Assembly (NCBI GenBank): GCA_030248215.1
Contig: JASANG010002991.1
Span: 1 to 64,000, forward strand
From: Enoplolaimus lenunculus
Lineage: Eukaryota > Nematoda > Enoplea > Enoplida > Thoracostomopsidae
Direction: 5' to 3'
DNA length: 64,000 nt
Shown: piece after piece, positions 20,966-34,135 of the stretch
How the letters are laid out: every line of letters begins with the position of its first letter
How positions within the stretch are numbered: the first letter of the stretch is position 1
Program-made: the position numbers and the translations under genes
The notes under the pieces: generated by a model
Told to the model about the DNA's origin: nothing
Database searches by the model: none
Seen by the model: the letters and a program-made list of their open reading frames with translations, nothing else

Positions 20966-22440
20966 GAGGAATTACATCGGGCGGGTGCATATCGGAAAGA
21001 GCCAAAAACTTGACTGGCATCTGGCACTTTACGCTGGGTTACAAACCACCGCTCTCAAATGTTTAACGTGTACAAGAGTCGGGGCCAATGTGAACAGGGG
21101 CGTCGTTTCCGACAAAACGTGGCTTAGAACCGCAGCTTCAGAATTCAAAAATTCAATTTCAAATTCGAGTATCATGATATTCAACAGGACAATTTGGGTA
21201 TGTTGCCTTAAGTATGCAGACATTTGAAAATATATCATATGATATTCACAGACAATACCTCAAATAGCATATGATATTGAAGAACAAACGGTAACCCACA
21301 CATGATGACTGACAAATACGAATTTTTGAATACGAGATGGGACAGGGTACAACCGGAGGTTTGCCTCCGACACCGGCTCCAGCAGAAAATCGGCCTCCGG
21401 CTCTGGTAAAGTTTTTGCCGGAGGTTCCGGCAATTTCGGTAGTAAAATTTTGCTTAATTTTGCAAAATTTATCTGTTCAGAACGTTTCGTTACTTTTGTC
21501 AAAACTTTCAGGAAATAATTTCCGAACTTACGCAGAAAATTAGCTTAAAACCAAACAACTTAGCAATATATTAATACGCGCAAAAAGTGTCCCAAGCTAC
21601 CCCTGTTATAACGTGAACCCCGCATGAGTTGCTGGTACTTCGTTTTAAGTCTAGATAACTGACAAGAAGTAACCTAATCATATTGAGCCTATAATGTTTT
21701 CAAGACCTGCATGTCCAATTTTAATCCGTGATAAAATTTATATACATCCCAGAGCAAACGAATATCACACATTTATTGTAAAAGTTGCAAAAATCCCACG
21801 AAATTTCATCGTCAAATGTTACAAACGACATTCTACACATAAATCATTAACGACCGATGTTACCTTTTCGGCCGTCCAGGCTTTGATTTGAGGCGATATT
21901 TACGTTTTTTAACGTTAGGCTTAGGCTTAAGAATATGTGAAATCTATGGTAACGGACCTAAAAGTAACATTGGTCATGAATACAATAAATCTTTTAAATA
22001 AATAAAACAAGAAAATATATCAAAATAGAAGTTGATACCTAACGAAAAACTAAATTTTACTCTACTGACCGTTGCCAAGTTTTCACAGTCAACTGTCAAG
22101 TTCAACGAAATTTGTTATTTTTGTAAGTTACGTCATTTGAAAATAGCTATTCTATGTAGCCTCCAATTAAAATTTAAATTTAAAAATTGACTCCAGATCT
22201 GTACACAATACAGCATTTCACAGATTCACTCGGGAAAATTTATGCAGAAACTTCTTATCGTTAAAGGTTTGTAATCAGTCCAAAAAAGTTGTCTCAATGG
22301 ACAGCTTCAAAAACCAATACTCACTCTCAGACAAAACCATGCAACCGAGCACATTCTATGTACAAAATTGTCTTTTTATTCTATCACAATTTATTAATAT
22401 ACTAATAATGGGTAGAGTATGCGAAAATTTTTAAAATTTT

Positions 22441-22622
22441 TGGGCCAATGTAAAGAACAGGGCCGTAAAAGTAGTATAAGCATGTTCGTAACTCTAACTC
22501 TACGCGTATGAATGAGCTCATACCTCAGCATAAACCTAACCAAAAAATAATCTAAAGCTTAAGCACTTCCCATTCCAGTTTCACATAAAAACGTTCCGCC
22601 ACTTATCTTTACATGGGCCAAG
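22441..22622 (+). repeat. MITE family A copy in or near the DCLRE1C 3' UTR
   Basis: Both ends are clear: GGGCCAATGTAAAGAACAGG and AAAAACGTTCCGCCACTTAT...ACATGGGCCAAG. It lies 192 bp beyond the DCLRE1C stop. Confidence 0.75.
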
Positions 22623-22813
22623 ATTTAAAACAAACTACATCACAACACTTTACCGAGTTTACACATGTAAACAGGTGAACGATTTTAGTTTTTCAGCCAA
22701 GCATGGCTTAAAAATTTTAGTGCCGACCATTGCGTTCGATCGTTTGTCCATAAAACAGTACCTACACACTAATAAAAATACAAACAAGCTGAACTCTCCC
22801 TTTAAAACGACAA

Positions 22814-25800
22814 TTACCGCTTATGCTGTTTGAACAAAAATTTCGATCTCAGTTTGTTTCGGTTGCGACCAGAGCCCGCCGAGTCAATGACTACAACCTC
22901 ATCCGTTGTTTGCTTTGACCCGGACCCATTCAAGCCAGATGTACTTAAACTTTTCAGACATTTGTCACTTGAAATTTCAGCGGTGACAACAACTTCTGAG
23001 CTGTTACTTGTAGGCAGACACTCTTCAGCACTGGTGGTAGGCGATATGTTCCTGCTCAACTCTACTTTCTTGCTCAAATCGCCAGGTCCCTTAGTCCTTT
23101 CAGGTGAAGTTTGGACAATTGCTATTGTTTGAGTTTCCAGTACCATTCCAGGGAGCTGAAGCGAACAGCAAGCGTCCCCTCCAGTACTAACGAGTACTTC
23201 GTCAGACCGATCAGAAGCTCTATTGTCACTGATAGCAACTACTTCAGGATTCGCCAGGAAACCGTCCTCGTGACAGCTGCCAGAGGTCCCAGGCCCTTCT
23301 ATAGAAACATCGTCATCGATGCTTCCACAAACAGACCCTGCATCAAGACCTGGCTGATCACAGCTATCCGACAGGCACGCGTCGAACAAATCCATTGATT
23401 GCATACTCATCAGGCTATGCTTCCTCCTAAAAGTCCTGCAAGGTTCTGCCTTTCTCGCCGTCTCATTTTGTCCACTCAGCTTAGTTCCATTGCGTTTTAC
23501 GGCACTCTCCTGGGTCAACTGTTCCTGCAGTTCAGTGTCTCTGTTTAGAGAAGTATACGCTGAATTGCCGAACAACGCCAGAGTACCATCTGTCATCTTC
23601 CCAGTGGCCTCAGGCAACATTTCTCGTTCTGCTAAATCGAAGGCACAATACGACACCGCAAATGGATCCATAGTTTCACCAACCTGGCCATTGCAATAAT
23701 TATCATCTTGATTTTCGACGTCGAAATCCAATGCGGGACTTCTAAACACGGTTTCTTTCTTCCTGGATGGCACATCAGCTTTGACTGCCGAGTGAGTCAA
23801 TTCTTTCTCGCGTTTCTTGATATTATGATCCTCCTTGCTTCTGCTTATCCCTTGCTCATAAAAATCCTCGGAACGATGATTTAGCTGGCTATCTAACTCA
23901 TTTTCAACGTCAACAGAAAACACCGTGCAACTTCTGCTCATGACTTCGTTATCCCTGAGTGCCATATCTCCTTCGGCTACCGATTGAGTAAATTCGCTCT
24001 CGCATTTCATCAACTGACTTTCGTTACTTGCCTCTTGCGCATGAAAATCCTGAAAATCATGTCTAAACTGGACAGCTAAGCCATTTTTAACAGCCCCAAA
24101 ATCTACCAAGAAACGTCTGCCCAGGACTTCGTCAGCTATGAAGGTCATATCACATTTAGCCGCTGACTGAGGCAACTCGTTGTCACATTTTGTTGTTTGA
24201 TTCTCATTGCTTGCATCTTCTTCAAACGAAACCTTATATCCATTGTCAAAATGACTAGCTAAGTCATTTTCAAATATTTCATTATTAGTCATATAAATAT
24301 CACCAAATATCACAGACATCGACGGATCAATTGCATCCACAACATCCTTGAGATCATTACTGAGTGCTAGAGTGCCAGACGCCACCCAGGCGTAAGTACG
24401 TGGCTTCGAAGAAGAACTATCCGTATTAATTGCATTCCGGCTATTATTTTTACAAACAGAGTCTTTTGTGACATATTGATTCGTCTTTTTTGGTTCCTCC
24501 AATAACCCATTTAGATCACAAATTACTGCAGACGATTTTGCTTGAAATCTAATACTATTCAGACCAGACAACTGCGAATTCAAACAATTAAAATTTGCTT
24601 CAGACCCATTAATGCTGTGGTCACTATTTAGTCCCGAAATACCTGACTCTTCGGTTTTATCCAAACAGCTGAAATCTTCACGGTTGGAACCTGCACATTT
24701 CGCACCAATCTGAATACTTGACTGAATCGAAATATCATAGCTAGTAGTTGAAGCATGACTTTCATCATTCGCAATACTGGGACTCCTATTTCCACTAACT
24801 TTCGAACACCAAACTCCTGAAAAATCTTTACCAGTGTCTTTGGCCGTGACTAGATTTGTTTTGGTTTGACATCGTAACAGTTTTCTCTGAGAACACGTCG
24901 AATTTGAGCTTAGTGAGTCTAAAATATTTTTTGTTGAAATACTTTCCCAATAGTAATAAGCAGTTAAATTTTCAACTAGGATTCTTATGAGTTTAAATAG
25001 AAAAATACTGTTATATACACATAAATAAACGGATTTCTACAAAATACGGTTTCCGCAAACAAAACAAATTCAGTATTTTAATTTTTCTGAGTTTCAATTT
25101 ACTAAATACGTTCAGAAAATAAAGCCTCACACACACGTGCAAGTTTATGCAGCGAGAATGCATTTTGTATGTGCAAACTTTTGTCATAAAGATCTTGCAG
25201 CTACATGTTGCATATGCAAGTGTTTGCAGCGACGACTTGCAGCCTAAGTTTGTACATGCTATGAAACTGGAAAAATACACAAACTCAAAATACGCAGTTA
25301 CATGCTTTCGAGATCACACGTTTGAGTCCAGTTTTCGCTGTTTTTCCTAACAAGTCACAATCTGGTTTGACGTTGATTCTATTGTTCGCTCTGGGTGTTA
25401 TATCATGAAGTACCTTTGAAACCTAAGACCAAAATACAAAAAAGTTATTACAAGGCCATTACCGTTACAGTGTTAAACTATCACAAACTAAACTAGCAGG
25501 ATCAATTTAATAATAAGCAGTTAAACTTTAAAACACTGTCTACACCTTTGCTCCCAATATGCGGATTGCGCTTAGGCTATCACCACAACCAGGAATTGTT
25601 AGTAGAGGGGAGCAAACACAATTCCAAGGGGCAAGGAAGTTTCTTTCTCACATAGCATTGCTTTAATACAACGAAGATGCGTTCGCCAGGGGCTCGGAGA
25701 TACTGTACAAACAGCGCCATCTCAAAAACAATTTCCAAAAGCCCAATAAACTCTAAGAATTTGTAGTAAACCCCTTAAATATCATCCATCAGGACATCAA

Positions 25801-28800
25801 CCGGCTCAAACCGGGGAATAATGCATGATCCAATTAACCCATACCTCAAGCCAAGATATCCGTAGTACATATTGAACTGAACGTCAAAACGCATTGCAAG
25901 GAACTAGGGAACGACCGGATCCAAAATTTTGCACTAACCGGATCCGAATCCGGATCTTAAAATTCAGATCCGGCCCGGATCCGGATCCGGATCTTACTAG
26001 CTGGATAATTTTTCAATACTTAACGTATATAAAATACAAATAGTTCAACTGATTGTTTCGCAAAATTAGTCAACAAAACTTACAGCAACTAAAAAAGAAG
26101 TCTTTAAAATTTTTATGTTCTTCTTCCGCAACAACACTGGTCTCCACTGGATGTCATTAACCTGACATTCCAACAAAGCATTAATGCTCACACAGTGCTT
26201 ATTAGATTAGGTACGCATAGTTGAAATACATACACCAATTTTGGTATGTTTTTGTTTGCATATCAAATTTCGGATCCGGAGATCCGGTAGTTTATTTTAC
26301 CGGATCCGGATTCGGATCTTAAAAATTGTAGAGATCCGGCCCGGATCCGGATCTTGGATCCGGTCGATCCCTACAAGGAACCATTGTGCTCTCACACTCA
26401 CCCATGCTGCAATGCCGTAAAATCACAAAAGTGTGTAGCACATATCACTAGTTAGTTACGGGTCTTGCGTTTTACGAACTAGAAAATTTTTAGCTTCAAA
26501 GTTAAGCACTGTTCTCACGTTTGATATAGCCTGCATCTGTGCGTTCGCTTGCTCGAAATCTTATCTCTACCTGACAATAGGTACTACACTAATTTAAGAA
26601 TATCATAGCACCTTACCTCAGCCAGACTACACCACGAAGGCACCACATTAGGCCTGGCACATTTCGGTTGCAAATATTGCAATATTTGTGTTATTTCACT
26701 CATTGACGAGTGCATACTATAACATACGCGCAGGTAATTTCGAGCCGTATATTTGTACAATTTCCTGTAAAATGTGCTTCACTTTATGCGGCATTCACAA
26801 CATAAAATTTATCCTTGCCACAAAATGTTTCATAATGTAGTATTGCATAGTATATAGGAATCCTAACGGTTATTTAAGCGTCATGTATTAAAATTGATAA
26901 CTATCGGCATCGGTTTGGCATGAGCAAAATTTCAAAAAAATGAATCCGCGTCGGTGCCAGCATCAGCAAAAACTTTGGTCTTCGCACATGCATAAAAATA
27001 CGCATTATTTTGAAAATACGCGTAAATGACTTTTGTCACGTTTCAATCACCCAATCAAAGGTAGCATTCAAAAACAGCAATAGGCAAAGTTTTAAAATTT
27101 TACTGAAACGTGTTCCTCGGATTCTTTGTTCTCAAGCACAATATTGACAAGATTTATAAGATATCAAGACCGAAAATAAGCATCGATATTCAAAACATCA
27201 ACTATTGTAACTCTAAAGCTGCGCTAGAACGGCATAGCCAGGGTAATTTAAGAACGAAAGTCCTCATTGTGATTTTATCCAAAGGTTCCAAAACCGTTTT
27301 GAAAATACTTAACCTGAACCTCATTGAGATTTTTTAACATATTTGGAACGAAAATTAGCATCGATACTCAAAATATCAATTATTGTAATTCTAAAAAGCT
27401 GCGCCACCAACGGCGTAGCCGGGGTAATTTAGGTATGAGCTCCTCCTTGTGATTTTATCCAAAAGTTTCAAAACCTTTTTGAGAATACCCAGCCTGAACC
27501 TCGTTGACAAGTTTCTGAAATCAACAAAAGTAAAACTTACTTAACAGCAACTGCATGTTGAAAATACAGCGTCGACGGCTTGATTGTTAGCACATCATTG
27601 GTTCGTAACACTTCAGCACACTGGTTTGTAGGTTTGGACCGTCCAGTTGCCCACGCAAGCCGATCTTGTTCGGCTTTCCAATTCAAATCCGGAAATAATT
27701 TGTCGTCTTCTTCATCCTACAAAAACCAAATTAACATACAATAGAAGAAAAATAACAAAAGTCATATAATAATGAACACAGTTAAATTCAAATCATAACA
27801 TACCCAGAAAGCACAAGCATGAAGACGCGTCGTTTTTGGATTATGCGTAATACAGTCAGATAACGCAGGAATGGAACCGAAAACCATCATTTTCCGACCC
27901 GTAACATGAACCTGGAACGATAAAATACCAACAAATAGACTAAAATGTCTAAAGTCTCATTCGAATAAAAGTCGTGGTTGGTAATAGACATAGTAAGCGG
28001 CTTAAAAATCGTTCTAACCCAAAATATCGCTGTGCTACAAATTGTTACAGCTACGACGCTAACAAACCTTGGGTCAATCAATTTAATTTACCCGCTTGCC
28101 TCGCCCCATGAACTTCTTTCAGTCCCTATCTCTAATTCCAGCCACAACCGAATCCAAAACTCAACCATCTATTATATTTATTAACAATTACCCCAAATAC
28201 CTCACATAAACAATGCAACTCATATCTTCAAGTGTATTTTACCAAAAAAGCAGCCTCCATCCAACAAACCCAAATTTCTGTTAACCTTTTGCCACAAAAC
28301 CGATATTTTACTTACAACCATTACCGACTTGTACCTTCATATTTAACATTTTCGACACCCTTAGTATCAAATACTCGTGCCCGTATCGAGATGTCAGATA
28401 AAGCAAAACTTTATATTGTTTAGATTTGTTGAGCCACTTCTTCGCATGATCAGCAACAATTTGTGACGACTGTTCGCGTGACGGAAACCAAAATGTTTTC
28501 GAGGTTAAAAATGTTGTATCGATACAGATTGCATCGAGTGAACGAGGCCTAAAATCAAAATTAGAAAAAATCAACTTTTGACAAGGTAGTTTAACTAAAA
28601 GTCAAATTTGCGGTCACCGTAAGCCAAGTAAATAGCACTGAAACAGGAAAATCGACAATAACTGTTGTCAAATACCAGAAATACTGGAACAATAAAAAAG
28701 CATTGTTTTAGCCACCCCAATACGTCATACATAAAAAATTAAATTAAATTATATTCGTTTTGCATCTAGACAGCGAAGTTAAGGATTCCTAAACGAAGTT

Positions 28801-31800
28801 TGTATAACCAACTAGTATTTTGCAACATCAGTTTGCCTCCCAATTGTTTTGCAAACCGTTTCCTCTACCGGTATTTCGTATATTGATAAATTCAACCTAT
28901 GCCAAACTGCAAGGCCACATTTTCGTTAAAAACTATTAAATTTACTGGTATTACTACCTAACTTTATAATTATTTTGACCAACAAACCGTTGCACATAAT
29001 TATGCCGAACAATGTTGCTTGCTAATTACCATAAATATTGTCCCATTCCTTTGATGTCTTCGGCTCCAACCCGTATATCACCGGTATACAGCACTCGACC
29101 AGCAGAACCTTCAAACAGCATCCTAAAATTCCAAAACGCTTTTCACACTTTTCAATCTTTTTAGCTTCATTGGTTTAAAAAGCAAACATTAAAATTAAAC
29201 ATTGGAAATTTGGTTACCTGAGAGACGAGAGCCTTTCACATCGAACACTGTAATACTCGAAATATTGGTACAAATAGCGCACTATTTCACGATTATATCA
29301 CGTTGTATAGATAATTTTTTATTATTTTTCAACGATAGAATCAAAATTTCGCTTCATTTCACGGAAACGATAATATGTTATGCTGCGGATATACCAAAAC
29401 TAAAACTACTCATGCAATGAACTAAACATACATAACAGATCCAATACAGTGACCAGCTGGCAATAACGTGACTTCAACACTCTATAAAACCAAAATATAT
29501 TGTTATTAAAAACGCTTTTTATTCCTTTCATTTGCAAACAATCCAGATAAAAACTAAAACATTTTTTAAGTAAACTTTCTATCTGTTTAAAGGGACACAA
29601 ATTGCTACGATTGGTATTCTCCTACAACTAGTGGCGGCGTTAAAGTTGTTGTGCAGCGCCGTCCGTCAACAACCGTCACCATACGGTATCGTAGGTGAGC
29701 GATTCACGCACGATACGCGCATGGTGACGTACGTAACGGACGGCGCCGGACGACAACAAAAGAATAGCGCCAGTAAAAGTCTACTAATTTTATCTGTCGT
29801 CTTCAATTGGAGATTAGCACCAAATACCATGGTTTAGCATGAACTGGCGGTTATCACGAAGGACTGCTGCTTAGCATGATAACACTGTAATGGCTGTCGT
29901 TGCACACCATAAATTACTTAAGATGCCTTAGCCAAGCTCTAAGTAGTTCCACAATATTGAATACAATCCTGCATTTGTAGCTGCTCTACAGCAGCGTACT
30001 TCTCTTAGCTTCTCTTAGGTATAGCAAAATACTCGGTGAAACAATTTGAACGATGACACGTTAGTGAACAGCGTTACAACATAATGTACACTCAAAAAAT
30101 AATTTTCGACTGATACTATGTAATTTCGAGATGCGACTGCCAAAACTATACATCCAAATTCTCAACACTCCGGTTACAGCAATTCTTACCTGTTCTTCAA
30201 ATTCAATCGTAACTGGACTAAACACTCGTAAACCTACCTTAAAAGTAAAAAGTATCAGCAAATATATAAATAGACCATTACGAAATAAAGCAATTCAGCC
30301 CTCGTAACATTACACTGGCTAAACTTAAGACTTCCCTCATTTGTTTTGTTTCCAAGAACTCACGGGCGAAGCTGAACTGGAAGGCATGTAGGTGTGGGTA
30401 TTTATGATAGTCGCCCCTCGCATCGCCGTAATGTAAATTTCATGTTTAAGTACTCATTTATGTAAGTTGACAATGTAAGTACATTGTAAACCTTATGGAC
30501 AAAATCAACAAATGTCAGTTACCGATATGTTAGGGCAACAAGAAAGAATGTATAATTTTAGCTTATATCACGAAGGTATCATGAGTGCCTTAGGTATTTG
30601 TTTAACTTAAGCACGCTTTTTGACACGGTAAATTGCTTAAGTAATTGCTTAGCAAATACTTAAGCACAATGTTATACTTAACCAAACTATAACAACAAGC
30701 CATATGACGCCGTTTTCCCCGGCACCGGGGGTTGACGTTTCTCGCATGACACAAGACAACACAGATCAACGATCATATAACCCATTCCGAAACTCATACA
30801 CGCCCTTGTCCTCACGTTCCGATCACCGACAATTTCGATCTGCAGTCCTGCTTTAGCACAATCCTTCTCTACCTGCTCTCCTGCTCTCTCCAACTTGCCT
30901 TCGGCTTCCTCTCGGCATCACAACTTTCACCTCAAACTCAAGCGCCTGCCTAATTCCGCAACTCTCATCCTTTTTCAGAACATGCCCAAATAACCTCAAC
31001 CTGGAACCAAACACACAAGTTAATTTTCCATAACCAGTGCACACTACACACCAATTCCGATTTTTTGACATGCCATTAGCACATGATATATGTATGGTAC
31101 TATTATTACCAGTCGTAGTGGGACTACATTTATTGAGCGAAGCTCGAACACACGTAAGCAATTAAGGTAATATGCAAATTAGTTATTAGCTAAGTATTCA
31201 TATATCGGTTTTAGAGGTTTTTAAGCAATTTCCTCAGATTCCTCGCACCCAAAAACCCTTCAGCCACCCTAATAATTTTGGAATAATATAAAAAGTCATA
31301 ATTTTGTCTTGTCAATTAAGCTAATATGCAAATTAGCTATTAGGTAACTACTCAATTATCGGTTTTGGAGGTTTGTAAACAATTTATTCAGATTCCTCGC
31401 ACCCAAAAACCTTCAGTAAACCCTAATAATTATTGAAATAATTTAAAAAGTCCTAGTTTTGTCTTGTCAATTAAGCTAATATGCAAATTACCTATTAGCA
31501 ACTATTCAATTATCGGTTTTGGATGTTTGTAAACTATTTATTCAAATTCCTCGCACCTAAAAACCCTTTAGTGTTGAAATTTAACTGTAATAATTAGTGA
31601 AATATTGTGGAAAGTCCTAATTTAGGCTTAATTAATTATGCAAATTAGCCTGTAGCTGATAAACGGCTTACAATTTTAAGACCCCAATGCGAGGTTAACA
31701 CCCCAGGATCCCTGGCTTTGAAACAAAAAAAAGTTTATCAAAATCGGTTCAGCCGTTCCTGAGATTCGTTTCGGACGGACAGATGGACAGACGGACGGAC

Positions 31801-34135
31801 GGACACCCACCTTTCGACCCCAAGTAAAAAACATAAAACGCTTCGCGAAAGTTCGAGCTTCGCTCGGAGTTTCGCTTCGCTCAATTACATTCACGCTTTT
31901 GCTTTTGCAACACAGTCCACTACCCGGCAGTAAAATATCGCAAGACCCTATCTATACCGTCCCTTGAAACAAATTCCATTCTATACCAACTACGTTATAT
32001 TAACTCGTCATAAAATACCGAAAATCAACAGTCTGTTCCTAGAAGCCATTATGTACCCAGCTAATTTCCGGCTAAATTCCAGTTCTAATACACCAAAATA
32101 CTATTGACATATAAGCTTTTTAATTTATATATGAAGGCTTTTCTTTCCCCTTTCACGTTTAGGTTTTTATTCATAAATTTTATATTTTTATGATGAGCTT
32201 GTTGACCTGAAACCATCTCATATAGTCAATAGCATTTAAATACAGTTTATGCTCGAAACATGTGTGTCAAAGGAGGGGTAAAAGCCCCGCAAACCACCAG
32301 TACACCTGCCGCACTATTTACGTTTAAATCAATATCTCAGTCAGTTGTTGCCGGGCTGGAGCACCCGGTTACCCAGCTTCAGTTCCGTCAAAAATTAATC
32401 TGAGGTTTTTAAATTGGCTCTGTTGCATCTGCCACAAACGTATTTATTAAATGGTCCCAATACAGCAATGTCAGCTTTCCTATTAAGCTAATCAGTGAGA
32501 TTTCTGCAGAGCAGAACTAATAGTAAGCTTATGTAGCGTTAATGTGGCGCTAAACTTTCGGATAATTTCACTGTTGTCCGGTGTTGTCGGCCGCCGTAAT
32601 GCACGGTACGGCAACGCACGTGAACTGCCACACTGCATCACACAACCCTTTGAAAACTAATTTTTTTTAATTGCGGCACCGCCGTACGGTGCCACGCACA
32701 TTAAAAATGTAGGCATGCGACGTGCTTTGAATAGGGAAAATATGGCTTAGAAACCAGAAGATTTTAAGTAAATAAGTAAATCAACTCCAATAATCATTGT
32801 CACGAGTTGTGAACTGCAAAACGCCGGAAATCAAATTTTCGACCAAGATACAACCGGTATTATAGCCCTGAATGGACATCTGCTAGTTTCTAATATCCGA
32901 TTCCGTTTCCGAACTTTTTTAGAACGTAGTTAAACCATGTCAGCTATACCATAATTCTGTTAAATAACAACTTGTAAATAACAACAAATAACAAACATGC
33001 TACAAATGAAAAAAATCTAACTTACCAAATATGGCTCGAGGTACTGATATCGGGTGTCTGACAGCAATAAAGTTACCGTAATTTCATGACAGTATAGACA
33101 AGTTGATCTATAATAGTTCAAAAGCACTAATTTTATTGTTCCCAGAGATGTTATAGTTTTGCTGCAGATATGTGAGCTACGTCGACCTTCGACTTCAGAT
33201 AATAACACGAAACATATGTACAACGGCTGGGCTGCAGATACGTGCTTTTAAGACGATTTCTGTCTTAAGTGGATTTTACAGTTCCATACCATAAGAAGGG
33301 AGGTACTTGACTTGGTACTGCTCGAGTAAATTTAGTAACATTTTTCTGGAATTTTACCTTTCAACTTTGCAAATGGTTAGATATACTAAATAAACACCAT
33401 ATTATTAGCCGATCGTTACACAGGGTTCTATGGTAAATTAACCAACACGGGACTGTTCGCGAAAACCAATTCCTTAAAAACGGCCAACTTACTTTTCTTC
33501 AAGTACAGCAGCGAATTGTTCTTCCTGGTCAAGTCCGACCATGTGATCTAAAATAACAAAGACACATGTAAACCAAACATGCCCTTAAACTCCAATTTAA
33601 TGTAGAATTGAAAAAAGCTGGCTAGGAAAAACTAATTCTTTATCAAACTTACTACAACCGAACACCATCACCATACCGTTGACCAACCGAAAATACATAT
33701 GCTGGTAAATGACAGTTATTACATTCAGAAGAATACGTGAGTCTAACGATTACCGACAGACACAGCTGCAACTCATAAATATTTTCAAATCACAGGCATT
33801 CGCTTAAAAAATATCGCACCCAGGTTTAAACAATCGAACTCACATGTTCAACAGAGAGAACTCGGTCGGCGAAAAATCCAATAGGTTCTAAAAAAGGGGG
33901 CGAGATATCATAGTACAAAAACTGGCGCGCGAAATTCAAACGCGATTTTGGCGCTAGGCTAAGGTGACCCCTTTTGGATTCGCCTGTATAAGCCAAGTGC
34001 AGTGCTTCAGACAAACATGAACTCACCCGAATGACAATGAGACAAAAAGAACACAGAAGACGACAGATTAACGCCATCAAAACGATCAATCGAGATCAAA
34101 GGATATTCCAACAAGCGACCAGGAAATGTGCTCAT
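22814..34135 (-). CDS. DCLRE1C: Artemis nuclease (DNA cross-link repair 1C), 12 exons
   Basis: Exons (minus, 5' to 3'): 34135-34027, 33547-33493, 33107-33026, 30237-30190, 29481-29432, 29122-29030, 28548-28335, 27911-27804, 27716-27541, 26764-26617, 25422-25320, 24918-22814; all phases agree, giving 1096 residues (human 692). Artemis opens hairpins and trims DNA ends in non-homologous end joining. Core motifs are intact: HCHSDH at 33-38 (same numbering as human), GHC at 108-110, TGD with Asp130, IDTTF with Asp156, His248 in LHAC, and His330 in YSMHSS. Residues after about 395 form a Ser/Asn/Glu-rich tail with three repeats of about 62 residues (609-796) and a basic end ([13 protein letters not shown]), possibly a nuclear signal. 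Exon 7 could end 6 nt later, and the exon 11 donor (AAAC then GTGTGA) is weak, so that join is the least sure. Confidence 0.93.
25905..26373 (+). mobile_element. hAT-type non-autonomous element, 469 bp, in DCLRE1C intron 10
   Basis: Ends TAGGGAACGACCGGATCC and GGATCCGGTCGATCCCTA are inverted repeats. Flanking 8 bp duplications CAAGGAAC (25897-25904 and 26374-26381) are exact. Subterminal CGGATC blocks repeat many times. A second copy lies inverted at 53546-54011. Exact 8 bp duplications and short inverted ends are typical of hAT transposons. Confidence 0.9.
27130..27510 (+). repeat. 181 bp tandem pair in DCLRE1C intron 9
   Basis: Segments around CGAAAATAAGCATCGATATT (27171) and CGAAAATTAGCATCGATACT (27352) are matching units, including GCTGCGC...GGCGTAGCC...GGGTAATTTA. 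It ends about 30 bp from the exon at 27541. Confidence 0.75.
29631..29788. repeat. MITE family B copy (CpG-rich palindrome) in DCLRE1C intron 4
   Basis: The left arm GTTGTTGTGCAGCGCCGTCC pairs with the right arm GGACGGCGCCGGACGACAAC. The outer ends read GTGGCGGCGTT and AATAGCGCCA. Related copies lie at about 32540-32700, 35825-35979, 36302-36460 and 61701-62107. Its CpG density contrasts with the host introns. Confidence 0.65.
30760..31020 (-). pseudogene. LINE remnant: C-terminal end of a reverse-transcriptase ORF
   Basis: Minus-strand frames read [34 protein letters not shown] and, in a shifted frame, [15 protein letters not shown] with [10 protein letters not shown]. This is the usual tail of LINE ORF2 proteins (RLRWFGHVxRxD...PRGRPxxxW...). 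Only the last 80 or so residues are visible, with at least one frameshift. It is a 5'-truncated, inactive copy in DCLRE1C intron 3. Confidence 0.7.
31165..31660 (+). repeat. 155 bp tandem repeat with ATGCAAAT octamers
   Basis: Units of about 153-157 bp; ATGCAAAT lies at 31172, 31325, 31481 and 31638. Shared text includes GATTCCTCGCACCCAAAAAC. It follows the LINE remnant and is trailed by a (GGAC)-rich tract (31774-31804) and a TTCGCGAAAGTTCGAGCTTC block, so it may be the 3' end of that element. Confidence 0.75.
32540..32700. repeat. MITE family B copy in DCLRE1C intron 3
   Basis: Starts ATGTGGCGCTAAACTTTC, with CpG-rich GTCGGCCGCCGTAATGCACG and GCGGCACCGCCGTACGGTGC. The right end is eroded. 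Confidence 0.45.

Larger units (their letters stand above)
19373..22813. other. Region between the receptor and DCLRE1C
   Basis: Holds CCGGATATCC-type hAT-like blocks (19705-19830, 21340-21450), the foldback array, and the DCLRE1C 3' flank with one MITE A copy. TTTATT on the plus strand at about 22377 and 22391 offers AATAAA signals for DCLRE1C on the minus strand. No gene recognised. Confidence 0.5.

Noticed and set aside
22814-24664. Treating the long minus-strand frame as a separate single-exon gene starting at its first usable codon
   Set aside because: That start is TTG, the frame stays open upstream to a good acceptor at 24918, and phase joins it to DCLRE1C; kept as the last exon, with the join flagged.
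33682-33885. Two splice-compatible minus-strand pieces (reading [15 protein letters not shown] and HMYFRLVN) that could form an alternative Artemis N-terminus lacking the metal-binding histidines
   Set aside because: A better first exon at 34027-34135 encodes [20 protein letters not shown] and ends in FLSHCHS, in the right phase for the DHM exon. The pieces are intron sequence, and the enzyme is not a pseudo-enzyme.
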